The notes beneath the pieces were generated by a model. It did not search any database. It worked only from the letters and a program-made list of their open reading frames with translations, and was not told where the DNA came from. From the NCBI GenBank assembly GCA_965221845.1, contig OZ244919.1, positions 806,001-870,000 of the forward strand: DNA of 64,000 nucleotides, read 5' to 3'. The DNA comes from JAJEFO01 sp965221845 (GTDB lineage: Bacteria > Pseudomonadota > Alphaproteobacteria > Rhodobacterales > Rhodobacteraceae). Positions 8,114-17,181 of the stretch are shown here, in pieces. How positions within the stretch are numbered: position 1 is the first letter of the stretch; each line of letters opens with the position of its first letter. The translations under genes were made by a program, and so were the position numbers.

Positions 8114-9661
8114 ATGGACGGAAGCGGCGGGACGGCGGGATCCGAAGGCTGGGGACCGTTCGGCCGGCCGCTGTTCGACGATCCTTCGGCGCTGGCGCTC
8201 AGCCGTGTCGGCGTCGTGGACGTCGGATCGAACTCGGTTCGAATGGTCGTGTTTGACGGCGCGGCGCGGTCCCCCGCGTATTTCTTCAATGAAAAGGTCA
8301 TGGCGGGCCTTGGCGCCGGCCTGGCGGAAACCGGATGCCTCAGCCCCGAGGGAAGACTCAGGGCGATGGCAGCCCTGCGGCGCTTCCAGGGCCTCGCAGA
8401 GGCGATGGGCCTGGAGCCGCTGACGGCCGTGGCCACCGCCGCGGTGCGCGAGGCACGGGACGGGCCCGAGTTTTGCGAGGAGGTTCTTCGCGAGACGGGC
8501 CTCAGGCTCTGGGTCATTGACGGCGAAGAGGAGGCGCGGCTCTGCGCTCAGGGCGTTCTTCTCGGCTGGCCCGGGGCATGCGGCCTGGCCTGCGACCTCG
8601 GCGGCGCATCCATGGAACTGGCGGAACTGCGAGGCGGCATGGTCGGCAGGCTGCTCTCCTCGCCGCTCGGCCCCCAGCGCCTTCGGGCCGTGAAGGGCGG
8701 CAAGAAGGGGCTGAGGAGGTTCCTGGCGGAGGAGGTCGGCGCCCTTGCCGAAACCATGGGACCCCAGCGTGACCGGCTGTTCCTTGTCGGCGGGTCCTGG
8801 CGGGCCATGGCGCGAATCGACATGGACAGGCGGGGCTATCCGCTGGCGGCGCTGCACGAATACCGCATGAGCCGGAAAGCGGTCTGCAGGACCATCGAAC
8901 TCATCGAGGGAAGCGATCTGGAAGGGCTGCGGATGCGCGTCGGGCTGGGCGAAGGGCGCATGGAGCTGCTGCCGCACGCGGCCCAGCTCCTGAAGCGCCT
9001 CGTGCACGAATTCAAGCCGCGCGACATTGCCGTCTCCAGCTATGGCATACGCGAAGGAATGCTCTACGAGCAGATGCCGCAGGAGCTTCGCGAGCGGGAT
9101 CCCCTTATCGAGGCCTGCCGCTTCCGCGAGGCCAAGGACGCGCGGATGCCTGGGTTCGGCCGGAGACTCTTCGATTTCGTGCTGCCGCTGTTCTCTGGAC
9201 GCGGCGCACCCGGCAAGCGGCTCGTCAAGGCTGCGTGCCTCCTGCACGACGTGAACTGGCGCGCCCATCCGGACTACCGCCACGTGGTCTCCTTCGAAGA
9301 GGTGACGCGCGCAAACCTCGGGGGCATGACCCATCAGGAGCGCGTGTTCCTCGGCGTCGCGCTGCTGCACCGCTACAAGAACAGCCGCGCGGATTCCCCC
9401 ATTCAGGAACTGCTTGGCCTCGTGGAGGGGGCGGACCTGAAATGGGCCGAGATTCTCGGAAAGGCCATGAGATTCGGCGCAATGCTCACCGCGTCCGAGA
9501 ACGGCAAGATGGGAACGCTCAGGTATTACCCGAAGCGCAGGTGCCTGGAACTTCGCCTCGCGCCGGGCACGCGTGACCTGTACGGCGAGGTCGCGGAGGC
9601 GCGCCTGAATTCCCTCGCGGGAGCGCTCGGCGGCGTCAATGTCGTGATCAAGGGGCGCTGA
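8114..9661 (+). CDS. ppx: Exopolyphosphatase / guanosine pentaphosphatase (Ppx/GppA family)
   Basis: 515 residues with ATG at 8114 and GGGAG upstream. The N-terminal actin-like (ASKHA) domain shows VVDVGSNSVRMVVFDGA (phosphate loop 1), AVATAAVREARDG, VIDGEEEARL and CDLGGASMEL (phosphate loop 2). The second half, with CLLHDVNWRAHPDY and HQERVFLGVALLHRY, is the HD-like helical domain of longer Ppx proteins. The enzyme degrades inorganic polyphosphate and often pppGpp, linking phosphate storage with the stringent response. It stands alone, 70 bases before the convergent argF. Confidence 0.92.
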   Translation: MDGSGGTAGSEGWGPFGRPLFDDPSALALSRVGVVDVGSNSVRMVVFDGAARSPAYFFNEKVMAGLGAGLAETGCLSPEGRLRAMAALRRFQGLAEAMGLEPLTAVATAAVREARDGPEFCEEVLRETGLRLWVIDGEEEARLCAQGVLLGWPGACGLACDLGGASMELAELRGGMVGRLLSSPLGPQRLRAVKGGKKGLRRFLAEEVGALAETMGPQRDRLFLVGGSWRAMARIDMDRRGYPLAALHEYRMSRKAVCRTIELIEGSDLEGLRMRVGLGEGRMELLPHAAQLLKRLVHEFKPRDIAVSSYGIREGMLYEQMPQELRERDPLIEACRFREAKDARMPGFGRRLFDFVLPLFSGRGAPGKRLVKAACLLHDVNWRAHPDYRHVVSFEEVTRANLGGMTHQERVFLGVALLHRYKNSRADSPIQELLGLVEGADLKWAEILGKAMRFGAMLTASENGKMGTLRYYPKRRCLELRLAPGTRDLYGEVAEARLNSLAGALGGVNVVIKGR

Positions 9662-9730
9662 GCGCCTCCGCGCAGCCGCCGCCGGCAGGACGACGGGTGC
9701 CGGCCGCGAGGAGGCGCTGTCGAACCGTTC

Positions 9731-10657
9731 CTACACGTCGAGGCACCAGCGCATTATGGCCTTCTGGACATGCAGGCGGTTCTCGGCCTCGTCGAATATG
9801 ACCGAGCCGGGGCCGTCCATGACCTCGTCGGTCGCCTCTTCGCCACGATGCGCGGGCAGGCAGTGCATGAACAGCGCGTCGGCCTTCGCATGCGCCATCA
9901 GTTCCGCGTTGACCTGATACGGCGCAAGCTGCTTCCGGCGACGTTCCTTGATGGCGGGGCTGTCGTGCATCGAGATCCAGGTGTCGGCCACCACGAGATC
10001 CGCGCCGCCCACCGCCTGGAACGGATCGGCAATGAGCTCGACGGAAGCCCCGCTGGCCCGCGCGAGGTCCACGAACGCCGCTTCGGGACGAAGATCCTCC
10101 GGGCCCGTCACGACCATGTCGAATCCGAACTGCCCGGCGGCGTGCAGAAACGATGCGCAGACATTGTTGCCGTCCCCGGCCCAGACCACCTTCTTTCCGG
10201 CGATCGGGCCGCGATGCTCTTCGAAGGTCATCACGTCCGCCATGACCTGGCAGGGATGCGTCCGGTTCGTGAGCCCGTTTATCACGGGCACGGAGGCATG
10301 GCGGGCGAGTTCGAGAAGGGATCCCTCCTCGAAGGTGCGGATCATCACGAGATCCACGTAGCGCGAAAGCACCCGCGCGGTGTCGGCGATGGTCTCTCCG
10401 TGACCGAGGTGGATTTCGCTGCCGGAAAGGATCAGCGTCCTGCCACCAAGCTGTCGCGTTCCGACGTCGAACGAAACGCGGGTGCGGGTCGACGGCTTCT
10501 CGAAGAGCAGCGCAACCATCCGGCCGGCCAGCGCCCGTGCATCGTCTTCCGCGCCCCTCGGGCGACCGGCCCGCGCGTCCTTCATCGCCTTTGCCACGTC
10601 AAGGATCCCGCGGAGGCTTCCCGGTTCGACGTCGTGGATGTCGAGAAAGTGTCTCAT
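9731..10657 (-). CDS. argF: Ornithine carbamoyltransferase
   Basis: 308 residues, the standard length. It makes citrulline from ornithine and carbamoyl phosphate in arginine synthesis. The carbamoyl-phosphate site FEKPSTRTRVSFD, the HPCQVMADVMT loop, the ornithine loop ADTWISMHD and the HCLPAHRGEE motif are all intact. Its ATG overlaps the argD stop by 4 bases, so argD-argF is a coupled operon, an arrangement common beside gcrA in Rhodobacterales. Confidence 0.97.
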   Translation of the reverse strand: MRHFLDIHDVEPGSLRGILDVAKAMKDARAGRPRGAEDDARALAGRMVALLFEKPSTRTRVSFDVGTRQLGGRTLILSGSEIHLGHGETIADTARVLSRYVDLVMIRTFEEGSLLELARHASVPVINGLTNRTHPCQVMADVMTFEEHRGPIAGKKVVWAGDGNNVCASFLHAAGQFGFDMVVTGPEDLRPEAAFVDLARASGASVELIADPFQAVGGADLVVADTWISMHDSPAIKERRRKQLAPYQVNAELMAHAKADALFMHCLPAHRGEEATDEVMDGPGSVIFDEAENRLHVQKAIMRWCLDV

Positions 10658-11886
10658 GCAGGTCGTTCCCGGGCGCCCGGGTCCGCGTTGCCGTCCGGAT
10701 TTCGGGGCGTTGCCGCGGCCATGGCCGCCTTCGCCGTCCTGTCCAGGCGGGTCATCGCCTCAGCGATCTCTTCGTCGCTGATGGTCAGCGCCGGCAGAAG
10801 GCGAACCACGTTGTCACCGGCCGGCACCGTGACGATGCCGGCGTCGTAACCGGCCTTCACGACATCCGAATTCGGCAACCTGCACCTGAGGCCGAGCATG
10901 AGCCCCTCGCCCCGAACGCACTCGAACACGTCATGGCGCTCCGCGACCATGCCTTCGAGCTTCTGGCGCAGCAACCCGGCCTTGCGGTTCACTTCCGCAA
11001 GGAAGGCGTCGTCAGCCACCGTCTTCATCACCGCGTTCCCGACCGCCATTGCGAGCGGGCCGCCGCCGTAGGTCGAGCCATGGGATCCCACGGTCATGCC
11101 GGAGGCCGCATCCTCCGTCGCCAGCACCGCCCCGAGAGGAAAGCCGCCCCCGAGCCCCTTGGCGACCATCATGATGTCGGGCACGATCCCGGCCCGCTCG
11201 TGCGCGAAGAGCGCTCCGGTGCGCCCCATCCCGCACTGCACCTCGTCCAGGATCAGCAACAGGCCTTCGTCGTCGCAGAGGCGGCGGAGCGCCCTAAGGG
11301 ACTCGTCCGGCAGGGGCACGATGCCGCCCTCGCCCTGCACAGGCTCGACGATGACGGCGGCGCTCGACCCCGACACCGCCGCGCGCACGGCTTCGATGTC
11401 GCCAAAGGGAACCTGCGTGAATCCAGGCAGCACCGGCCCGAATCCCCGGACCATCTTCTCCGCTCCCGATGCGGCGATGGCGGCGCTGGAGCGACCATGA
11501 AAGCAGCCCTCGAACGCGACGATTCCGACCCGTTCCACCAGGCCTTTCTCGAAATGGCGCTTTCGCGCCATCTTTACGGCCAGTTCGCAGGCCTCTGTGC
11601 CCGAATTCGTGAAAAAGACGGTGTCGGCGAAGGTCGCGTCGACCAGGCGGTCCGCGAGCTCCGCCTGTCCCGGGACTTCATAGAGGTTCGAGACATGCCA
11701 GAGCGAGGCGGCCTGTGACGTCAGTGCATCCACGAGTGTCGGATTGGCATGCCCGAGGAGCGTCACCGCGATGCCGGAAGCCATGTCGAGAAAGCGTCTC
11801 CCGTCGTCCGTGATCAGCCAGCTGCCTTCGCCCTTCACGAACCTGAGGGGCGCGCGGGAATAGGTGGGCAGAATCGAAGGTATCAT
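10654..11886 (-). CDS. argD: Acetylornithine/succinyldiaminopimelate aminotransferase
   Basis: 410 residues of a class III PLP-dependent aminotransferase. Motifs include FTNSGTEACELAVKMARK, GCFHGRSSAA, IVEPVQGEGG, LILDEVQCGMGRTG with the PLP-contacting Asp, and MMVAKGLGGGFPLGA containing the Schiff-base lysine. It converts N-acetylglutamate semialdehyde to acetylornithine, and often also acts in lysine synthesis. It is the first gene of the argD-argF operon and is divergent from gcrA across a 559-base gap. Confidence 0.95.
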   Translation of the reverse strand: MIPSILPTYSRAPLRFVKGEGSWLITDDGRRFLDMASGIAVTLLGHANPTLVDALTSQAASLWHVSNLYEVPGQAELADRLVDATFADTVFFTNSGTEACELAVKMARKRHFEKGLVERVGIVAFEGCFHGRSSAAIAASGAEKMVRGFGPVLPGFTQVPFGDIEAVRAAVSGSSAAVIVEPVQGEGGIVPLPDESLRALRRLCDDEGLLLILDEVQCGMGRTGALFAHERAGIVPDIMMVAKGLGGGFPLGAVLATEDAASGMTVGSHGSTYGGGPLAMAVGNAVMKTVADDAFLAEVNRKAGLLRQKLEGMVAERHDVFECVRGEGLMLGLRCRLPNSDVVKAGYDAGIVTVPAGDNVVRLLPALTISDEEIAEAMTRLDRTAKAAMAAATPRNPDGNADPGARERPA

Positions 11887-12445
11887 CCGGTCTTCCTTTC
11901 GACACGTCTCCAGAGGTGCCGGCAGTGTCCGGCCAGGTCAACGATGACTGAAACGGGCTGCAGACCCGGACACCGGATCAGCGTCGGCGTCGGAGCGAAC
12001 GGGTGGCGGCACACGTCACGGCGCTTCGCTTACGCAACTTGCGGCGCGAAGGAAAGTGAAAACGCGAGGCCGCTTGCAGCCGTCTCCCGGACGGGCCGGC
12101 GCCGCGGGACGCCGACATTCCGGCCAATGCCATCCGACGGGACGAGGAGCGGGCGCTCCGGCGTCGCGCCCGACCCTGGACGGGGAGCCCTCGGGGGCCT
12201 CCCGGTGCGCCGGGCAGGTTGCCATGCGCTTGCAAACCGGCATTGCCGGGGGACCGTCGCGCAAGCTGCGAGGAAACCGCCGGACCCGCCGAAGCGCGCA
12301 TGTGCGCGTGCATCGCACGGACGTCCGGCGTCAGCAGGAATCAAGCAGGTCCGCGCGGGAAAGTCCCGCCCGATCACGGCCAGGCCCTTGCAACGCGCGT
12401 CAGCCCGGCTAGAATGGCCCGGCTGAAGCAACGCAGGAATTCCCG
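11887..12445. other. Divergent intergenic region between argD and gcrA
   Basis: 559 bases with no convincing gene. It must hold the promoters for argD (minus) and gcrA (plus). A GAATC site (the GANTC target of the CcrM methylase, whose state influences GcrA-dependent promoters) occurs near 12336-12341. No riboswitch-like structure or clear terminator was seen. Confidence 0.5.
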
Positions 12446-12985
12446 ATGTCGTGGACAGACGAGCGCGTAGAGGGCCTCAAGAAAATGTGGTCCGAAGGCA
12501 AGTCCGCAAGCCAGATCGCAAAGGGCCTCGGTGGCGTCACCAGAAACGCGGTCATCGGCAAGGTGCATCGCCTGGGCCTCTCCAACCGGACAGGCGCCTC
12601 GGCGCAGGACACGGGCAGGAAGCCCTCGCGCGCGCCGGCATCGAAGCCCGCGGCGCGGGCAAAGGCCAGCGAGGTCCGCGTTGTCGAGGTCGAAGTCACG
12701 CCCCGCAAGCCCATAGTGCCGGCCGGACAGCCGCTGCCGCCGCAGCCCTCGGCAAACGAGATCAGCCCCGAGGCGCTGGAAAACGTGCGCAAGGTGGAAA
12801 AGACGGCCAAGAAGATCGGGCTCCTGGAATTGACGGAACGGACCTGCAAGTGGCCGATCGGGGATCCCGCGACCGAAGAGTTCTGGTTTTGCGGCCTGGC
12901 CGTCCAGCAGGGCAAGCCGTACTGCGAAGCGCATGTCGGTGTCGCGTTCCAGCCGATGTCCAGCCGGCGTGACCGAAGGCGGTAG
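12446..12985 (+). CDS. gcrA: GcrA cell cycle regulator
   Basis: 179 residues beginning MSWTDERVEGLKKMWSEGKS, then QIAKGLGGVTRNAVIGKVHR, the GcrA helix-turn-helix. A proline- and lysine-rich linker leads to a C-terminal domain with RTCKWPIGDP and FWFCGLAVQQGKPYCEAH, the sigma-70-binding part seen in the family. GcrA is a transcription factor restricted to Alphaproteobacteria that works with CcrM methylation at GANTC sites to control cell-cycle genes. This is one of the best taxonomic markers in the window. Confidence 0.96.
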   Translation: MSWTDERVEGLKKMWSEGKSASQIAKGLGGVTRNAVIGKVHRLGLSNRTGASAQDTGRKPSRAPASKPAARAKASEVRVVEVEVTPRKPIVPAGQPLPPQPSANEISPEALENVRKVEKTAKKIGLLELTERTCKWPIGDPATEEFWFCGLAVQQGKPYCEAHVGVAFQPMSSRRDRRR

Positions 12986-13017
12986 CCCTGCCGCGAACGC
13001 TCTCCGCGCAAGCCCGG

Positions 13018-13551
13018 CTACAGACCCGCCTCCGATGCGAGCTTCCCGACCAGCGCCGCAAGCGCCGTCCTGTATCCTTCGCCCGTGAGACGGCCTTTCT
13101 CGTCAAACTCCCCTTGAGCGTGGGCCACCATGACTTCGGGGCCCGTGAGGAGTCGCGGCTGAAAGGCGTTGAGGGCGAGCCGCAATGCGTACTGCGCCCG
13201 CGCTCCGCCCGCCCGTCCCGCCGTCGCCGACATGATGGCCACGGGCTTGTCGCGCCATGGATTGCCCTCGCCCCGGCTCACCCAGTCGAGGGCGTTCTTC
13301 AGGACGCCGGAGATCGACTGGTTGTACTCCGGCGTGGATATGGCCACGGCATCCGACGCCTCGATCTGGCGCATGACGCGGGCGGCGGCATCGGGAACGC
13401 CTTCCGCCTCCTCGACGTCGCCGTTGTAGAGCGGCATGTCGAGGTCGGCCATCACGGCGCCCCCCGGCCAGTGCCGTCCGGCGGCGACCAGAAGCCTGCG
13501 GTTCAAGGACCCCTTGCGCAGCGCGCCGCAGACGAGAAGAAGCGAAGGCAT
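13018..13551 (-). CDS. NADPH-dependent FMN reductase family protein
   Basis: 177 residues with a flavodoxin-like fold. The FMN phosphate-binding loop is CGALRKGSLNRRLL and the isoalloxazine-contacting motif is STPEYNQSISGVLKNALDW, typical of NAD(P)H:FMN and quinone/chromate/azo reductases. Family members use NAD(P)H to reduce flavin or quinones; the physiological substrate is unknown. It ends 33 bases from the convergent gcrA stop. Confidence 0.9.
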   Translation of the reverse strand: MPSLLLVCGALRKGSLNRRLLVAAGRHWPGGAVMADLDMPLYNGDVEEAEGVPDAAARVMRQIEASDAVAISTPEYNQSISGVLKNALDWVSRGEGNPWRDKPVAIMSATAGRAGGARAQYALRLALNAFQPRLLTGPEVMVAHAQGEFDEKGRLTGEGYRTALAALVGKLASEAGL

Positions 13552-13614
13552 GGGTTCGACAGGATCCGGTCCGTTTCCGTGGCACGGTATAGCCTCCCGG
13601 CGCCCGGAAGCAAA

Positions 13615-13626
13615 GGGGGGGGGGGG
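13615..13626 (+). repeat. Poly-G tract, 12 nt
   Basis: Twelve consecutive G residues lie between the pheA stop and the FMN reductase start. It is one of six G/C runs of 11 or more in this window and the only one clearly outside an IS-rich area. Its location is non-coding. Confidence 0.9.
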
Positions 13627-13634
13627 ACCCGGCC

Positions 13635-14462
13635 TTACCGCTTCCTGTCGGCAGGATAGGTCCCGAGAACGTGAAGCCGGGACGTGAAGTACTCGAGCTC
13701 TTCCAGCGCCAGCCTGACCGGCATGTCGTCCGGGTGCCCCTCGATGTCGGCGTAGAACTGGGTTGCGGAAAACGAGCCGTCAACCATGTAGCTCTCAAGC
13801 TTGGTCATGTTGACGCCGTTCGTGGCAAAGCCGCCCATGGCCTTGTAAAGGGCTGCCGGGATGTTGCGGACCCGGAACACGAAGGTCGTCATCATCCTCT
13901 CGTCACGGCGCGAGACGTCGGGTTCGCCCGCCATGATCAGGAAGCGCGTCGTGTTGTGGTCCTCATCCTCGACGCCACGCGCCAGAACGTCGAGCCCGTA
14001 GACCTCGGCCGCGAGCGCCGACGCCAGCGCCGCGTCTTCGGGATTTCCGAGCGCCGCCACCTCGCGCGCGGCGCGCGCGTTGTCGGAGCTGGCCCTGCCC
14101 TCGATTCCGTGCTTGCGGAGGAACCGGGCGCACTGCGGCAACAGCACCAGGTGGCTGTGCGCGCGCCTGACCCTGTAAAGACTCGCGCCCGGCACGCCGA
14201 GAAGGTTTATGCGGACGCGGACAAACGCCTCGTCCACGATGTGAAGCCCGCTCTCCGGCAGCAGGCGATGAATGTCCGCAACCCGTCCGTAGGTCGAGTT
14301 CTCGACCGGGAGCATCGCCAGCCCGGCCCTGCCCGCCTTCACCGCCTCGATGACATCCTCGAAGGTCTGGCAGGGCAAGGGCTCCATTTCCGGCCGGGTT
14401 TCGCGGCAGGCCTGATGGGAGTAGGCGCCGGGCTCTCCCTGAAATGCGATTCCTCGCGCCAT
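13635..14462 (-). CDS. pheA: Prephenate dehydratase
   Basis: 275 residues from MARGIAFQGEPGAYSHQA, with GGAG eight bases upstream; a more distal ATG would add eight residues. The catalytic domain holds NSTYGRVADIHRLL and EDEDHNTTRFLIM, the latter with the essential Thr-Arg-Phe motif. A C-terminal ACT domain follows with KLESYMVDGSFSATQFYADI, where phenylalanine would bind for feedback inhibition. It makes phenylpyruvate from prephenate. It lacks the chorismate mutase domain of enteric PheA. It is divergent from the cytochrome c gene. Confidence 0.96.
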   Translation of the reverse strand: MARGIAFQGEPGAYSHQACRETRPEMEPLPCQTFEDVIEAVKAGRAGLAMLPVENSTYGRVADIHRLLPESGLHIVDEAFVRVRINLLGVPGASLYRVRRAHSHLVLLPQCARFLRKHGIEGRASSDNARAAREVAALGNPEDAALASALAAEVYGLDVLARGVEDEDHNTTRFLIMAGEPDVSRRDERMMTTFVFRVRNIPAALYKAMGGFATNGVNMTKLESYMVDGSFSATQFYADIEGHPDDMPVRLALEELEYFTSRLHVLGTYPADRKR

Positions 14463-14575
14463 GCCTCGCTCCGGGTGCGGCAACAAAGCCCGCAGGTCAT
14501 GTGCCTCTTAACCCTTGAACGGCACCAATGGAAGCGGATAGACAGCGGCGGGAGCCAGACAGGACGGGGCCGGAC

Positions 14576-15100
14576 ATGTTCGACACCATGACCGTGACAA
14601 AGATCGTGGGCGGGCTCTGCGGGACCTTCCTGGTCTTCCTGCTCGGAGGGTTCGGCGCGGAGTTCATATACCACCGGGCGGAACATGGCGGCGACGGCCA
14701 TCGCCAGGCCTACGTGATCGACACGGGCGAGGCAGAGTCCTCCGGCGACCGGGAGGAGGTCGCCGAGGCTGACTTTGCCGAAATCTACGCCGCAGCGGAT
14801 CCCGCGGCCGGCGAGAGTCTCTTCCGGCAGTGCAAGGCCTGCCACAGCCTGGAAGAGGGAAAGAACGGCACGGGGCCAAGCCTGTACGGCATCGTGAACC
14901 AGCCTGTGGCGAGCGTGGCCGGATTCAGCTACTCCGGCAAGCTCGCTGCCGTCGTCGACGCATGGACGCCCGAAAGCCTCAGCGGCTTCATCGAGAGCCC
15001 GAGAACGTTCGCTCCCGGCACGAAGATGTCCTACAAGGGAATGCCCAAGGCAACGGACAGGGCCAACCTGATCGCCTGGCTCAGCACCATTGGCCAGTAG
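14576..15100 (+). CDS. Membrane-anchored c-type cytochrome (CycM-like c552)
   Basis: 174 residues from MFDTMTVTKIVGGLCGTF. The N-terminal hydrophobic segment (about residues 7-27) is an uncleaved membrane anchor, followed by an acidic linker and a class I cytochrome c domain. Heme attachment is CKACH at residues 86-90 and the axial methionine is in TKMSYKGMP. The layout matches CycM/c552 proteins that carry electrons from the bc1 complex to cytochrome oxidase in Alphaproteobacteria; this window also encodes bc1 (petABC). An in-frame ATG 48 bases upstream is less likely. Confidence 0.9.
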   Translation: MFDTMTVTKIVGGLCGTFLVFLLGGFGAEFIYHRAEHGGDGHRQAYVIDTGEAESSGDREEVAEADFAEIYAAADPAAGESLFRQCKACHSLEEGKNGTGPSLYGIVNQPVASVAGFSYSGKLAAVVDAWTPESLSGFIESPRTFAPGTKMSYKGMPKATDRANLIAWLSTIGQ

Positions 15101-15281
15101 GGCGGCGCGCGAGGCCGCGCGGATCCCGCCGGCCGTCCGGGGCGGATGGCAGGGCGCCTCCTGGCAGGGGACGCTCTCGCCGACATGCCGGCATTTCCTC
15201 CTTGAACGATCCTCGTTTCCAAACTTAGGTGACGCGCGTCGAGAGGCCGAAGCATCCCGAAGCCTGAACGGAGTAGCTGAC

Positions 15282-17174
15282 ATGCGCCCAAACGCCCTTC
15301 GCGAGGCAAGGCCGGCGAACCTGCGCCGATGCTGCCTCGGCCTGGCTGGAATGGCCTGGCTGCTTTCCGCGCAGGCGGCGCCCGCCGACGAGGCGGAGAG
15401 GATCATCGTGAGCCACGGCTTCAACGAGTACGACGAACTGAAATACGCGCCCGACGACCCGCACCTGGCCTACGTGAACCCCGACGCGCCGCTCGGCGGC
15501 GAGATCAGCATCGCGTCGATCGGGACCTTCGACAGCATGAACCCCTATGCGACCGGCAGGGGCAGCTGGGGCGCGCTTGCGACCGTCGGCTACGAGGACC
15601 TCATGGAGACGACGGCCGACGAGATCGGCTCCTACTACTGCCTGCTCTGCGAAACCATCGAGTATCCGGAAAGCGAGAGCTGGGTGACCTTCCGCCTGCG
15701 CAGTGACGTCACCTTTTCGGACGGCACGCCAATGACGGCGGAGGACGTTCTGTTCACGTACGAGCTGCTGGCCGAGCAGGGAACGCCTTCCTACGCCAGC
15801 TACGTCAGGCAGGTCGTGACGGCGGCGGAAATCCTCGGTCCCCACGCCATCAGGTTCACCTTCGCCGAGAGCGTCCCGAAGAAGGGGCTGATCACGCAGA
15901 TGGGCACGCTGCCCGTCTGGTCCAGCAAATGGTACAGGGAAACGGGCGCCCGCCTGGACGAAAGCCGGCTGGAGATCAGCCCGGGAACCGGCGAGTACAT
16001 GCTGGACGGCCTCGATGTCGGGAGGAGCATCGTCTACAGGCGGAACCCCGACTACTGGGGGGCGGACCACTACCTGAAACGGGGACGCGGCAACTACGAC
16101 CGCATCCGGGTCGAGTACTTCGGCGACAGCTCGGCCGCCTTCGAGGCGTTCAAGGCCGGCACGTACACGTTCCGGCGGGAAAACAGCTCGATCAACTGGG
16201 CAACGCTCTACGACTTCCCCGCGCTCGAAAGGGGCTGGGTGAAGCGAGAGACCCTGCCCGACGGATCCCTGCCCGGCGCCACCGGGCTCGTGTTCAACAT
16301 GCGGCGCGACAAGTTCCAGGAGCGCAGCCTGCGCCTGGCGCTGGGCCGCATGTACAACTTCACCTGGACGAACGAGAACCTCCAGTACGGACTGTTCAAG
16401 CAGCGCGAGAGCTTCTGGGAAAACGATCGCCTGAAGGCGTCCGGCCTGCCCGAGGGGCGGGAACTGGAGATTCTCGAGGAATTCCGTGACCGGCTGCCCC
16501 CCGAGATCTTCGCCGAGCCTGCGTTCCTGCCTCATGAAAGCGGCGAAAGGCCGCTCGACCGCGGGAATCTCAGGGAGGCCCTGCGCCTCATGGCGGCGGC
16601 CGGCTTCGGTCCCGGCGAAGACGGCCTGCTGCGCGATTCACGGGGCGCGACGCTGGACGTCGAGCTCCTCGAGGACACCCAGGCGTTCGACCGTATCCTT
16701 CTGCCTTACGTCGAGAACCTCAAGACGCTCGGCGTGAACGTCGCCTACAACCGGGTCGACCCGAGCCAGTACCAGAACCGGCGGCAGGAAAACGACTTTG
16801 ACATGCGGTTTGACGGCTACCCGAGCGGGCTGGTCGAAGGCTCCGGGCTGTCGCAGAAATACGGGTGCGCGGACCGGGACGACATCTTCAATCCCGCCGG
16901 GTACTGCAACCCGGTCGTCGACGAGATCGCCGACAGGGTTCTCGAGGCCGAGGCCTATGACGAGCTCGCGGCGCACGTCCGCGCCATCGACCGGATCATG
17001 CGGCACGACTATTTCGTCGTCCCCGTCTGGACGCTGCAGGAAAACTGGGTCGCCTATTTCGACATGTACGAATACCCCGAGGACCTCCCCGAGTTCGGGC
17101 TGGGTCACCTGGACTACTGGTGGTTCAACGCCGACAAGGCCCAGGCGCTCAGGGCGGCAGGCGCGCTGAGGTAG
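15282..17174 (+). CDS. yejA: Peptide ABC transporter substrate-binding protein (YejA-like)
   Basis: 630 residues with an N-terminal signal peptide (hydrophobic CCLGLAGMAWLLSAQA, likely cut before APADEAE). The mature protein is an SBP_bac_5 family periplasmic binding protein, with RLRSDVTFSDGTPMTAEDVL and YLKRGRGNYDRIRVEYFGD as characteristic segments. It starts a four-gene operon yejABEF: the permease gene begins 7 bases after its stop. The YejABEF importer in enterobacteria takes up oligopeptides, including microcin C, so peptides are the likely ligand here. Confidence 0.92.
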   Translation: MRPNALREARPANLRRCCLGLAGMAWLLSAQAAPADEAERIIVSHGFNEYDELKYAPDDPHLAYVNPDAPLGGEISIASIGTFDSMNPYATGRGSWGALATVGYEDLMETTADEIGSYYCLLCETIEYPESESWVTFRLRSDVTFSDGTPMTAEDVLFTYELLAEQGTPSYASYVRQVVTAAEILGPHAIRFTFAESVPKKGLITQMGTLPVWSSKWYRETGARLDESRLEISPGTGEYMLDGLDVGRSIVYRRNPDYWGADHYLKRGRGNYDRIRVEYFGDSSAAFEAFKAGTYTFRRENSSINWATLYDFPALERGWVKRETLPDGSLPGATGLVFNMRRDKFQERSLRLALGRMYNFTWTNENLQYGLFKQRESFWENDRLKASGLPEGRELEILEEFRDRLPPEIFAEPAFLPHESGERPLDRGNLREALRLMAAAGFGPGEDGLLRDSRGATLDVELLEDTQAFDRILLPYVENLKTLGVNVAYNRVDPSQYQNRRQENDFDMRFDGYPSGLVEGSGLSQKYGCADRDDIFNPAGYCNPVVDEIADRVLEAEAYDELAAHVRAIDRIMRHDYFVVPVWTLQENWVAYFDMYEYPEDLPEFGLGHLDYWWFNADKAQALRAAGALR

Positions 17175-17181
17175 GCCTCCG

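Noticed and set aside
12600..12760. Frameshift in gcrA linker
   Set aside because: The lysine/proline-rich linker looks odd, but the N-terminal HTH and C-terminal domain are in one uninterrupted frame.
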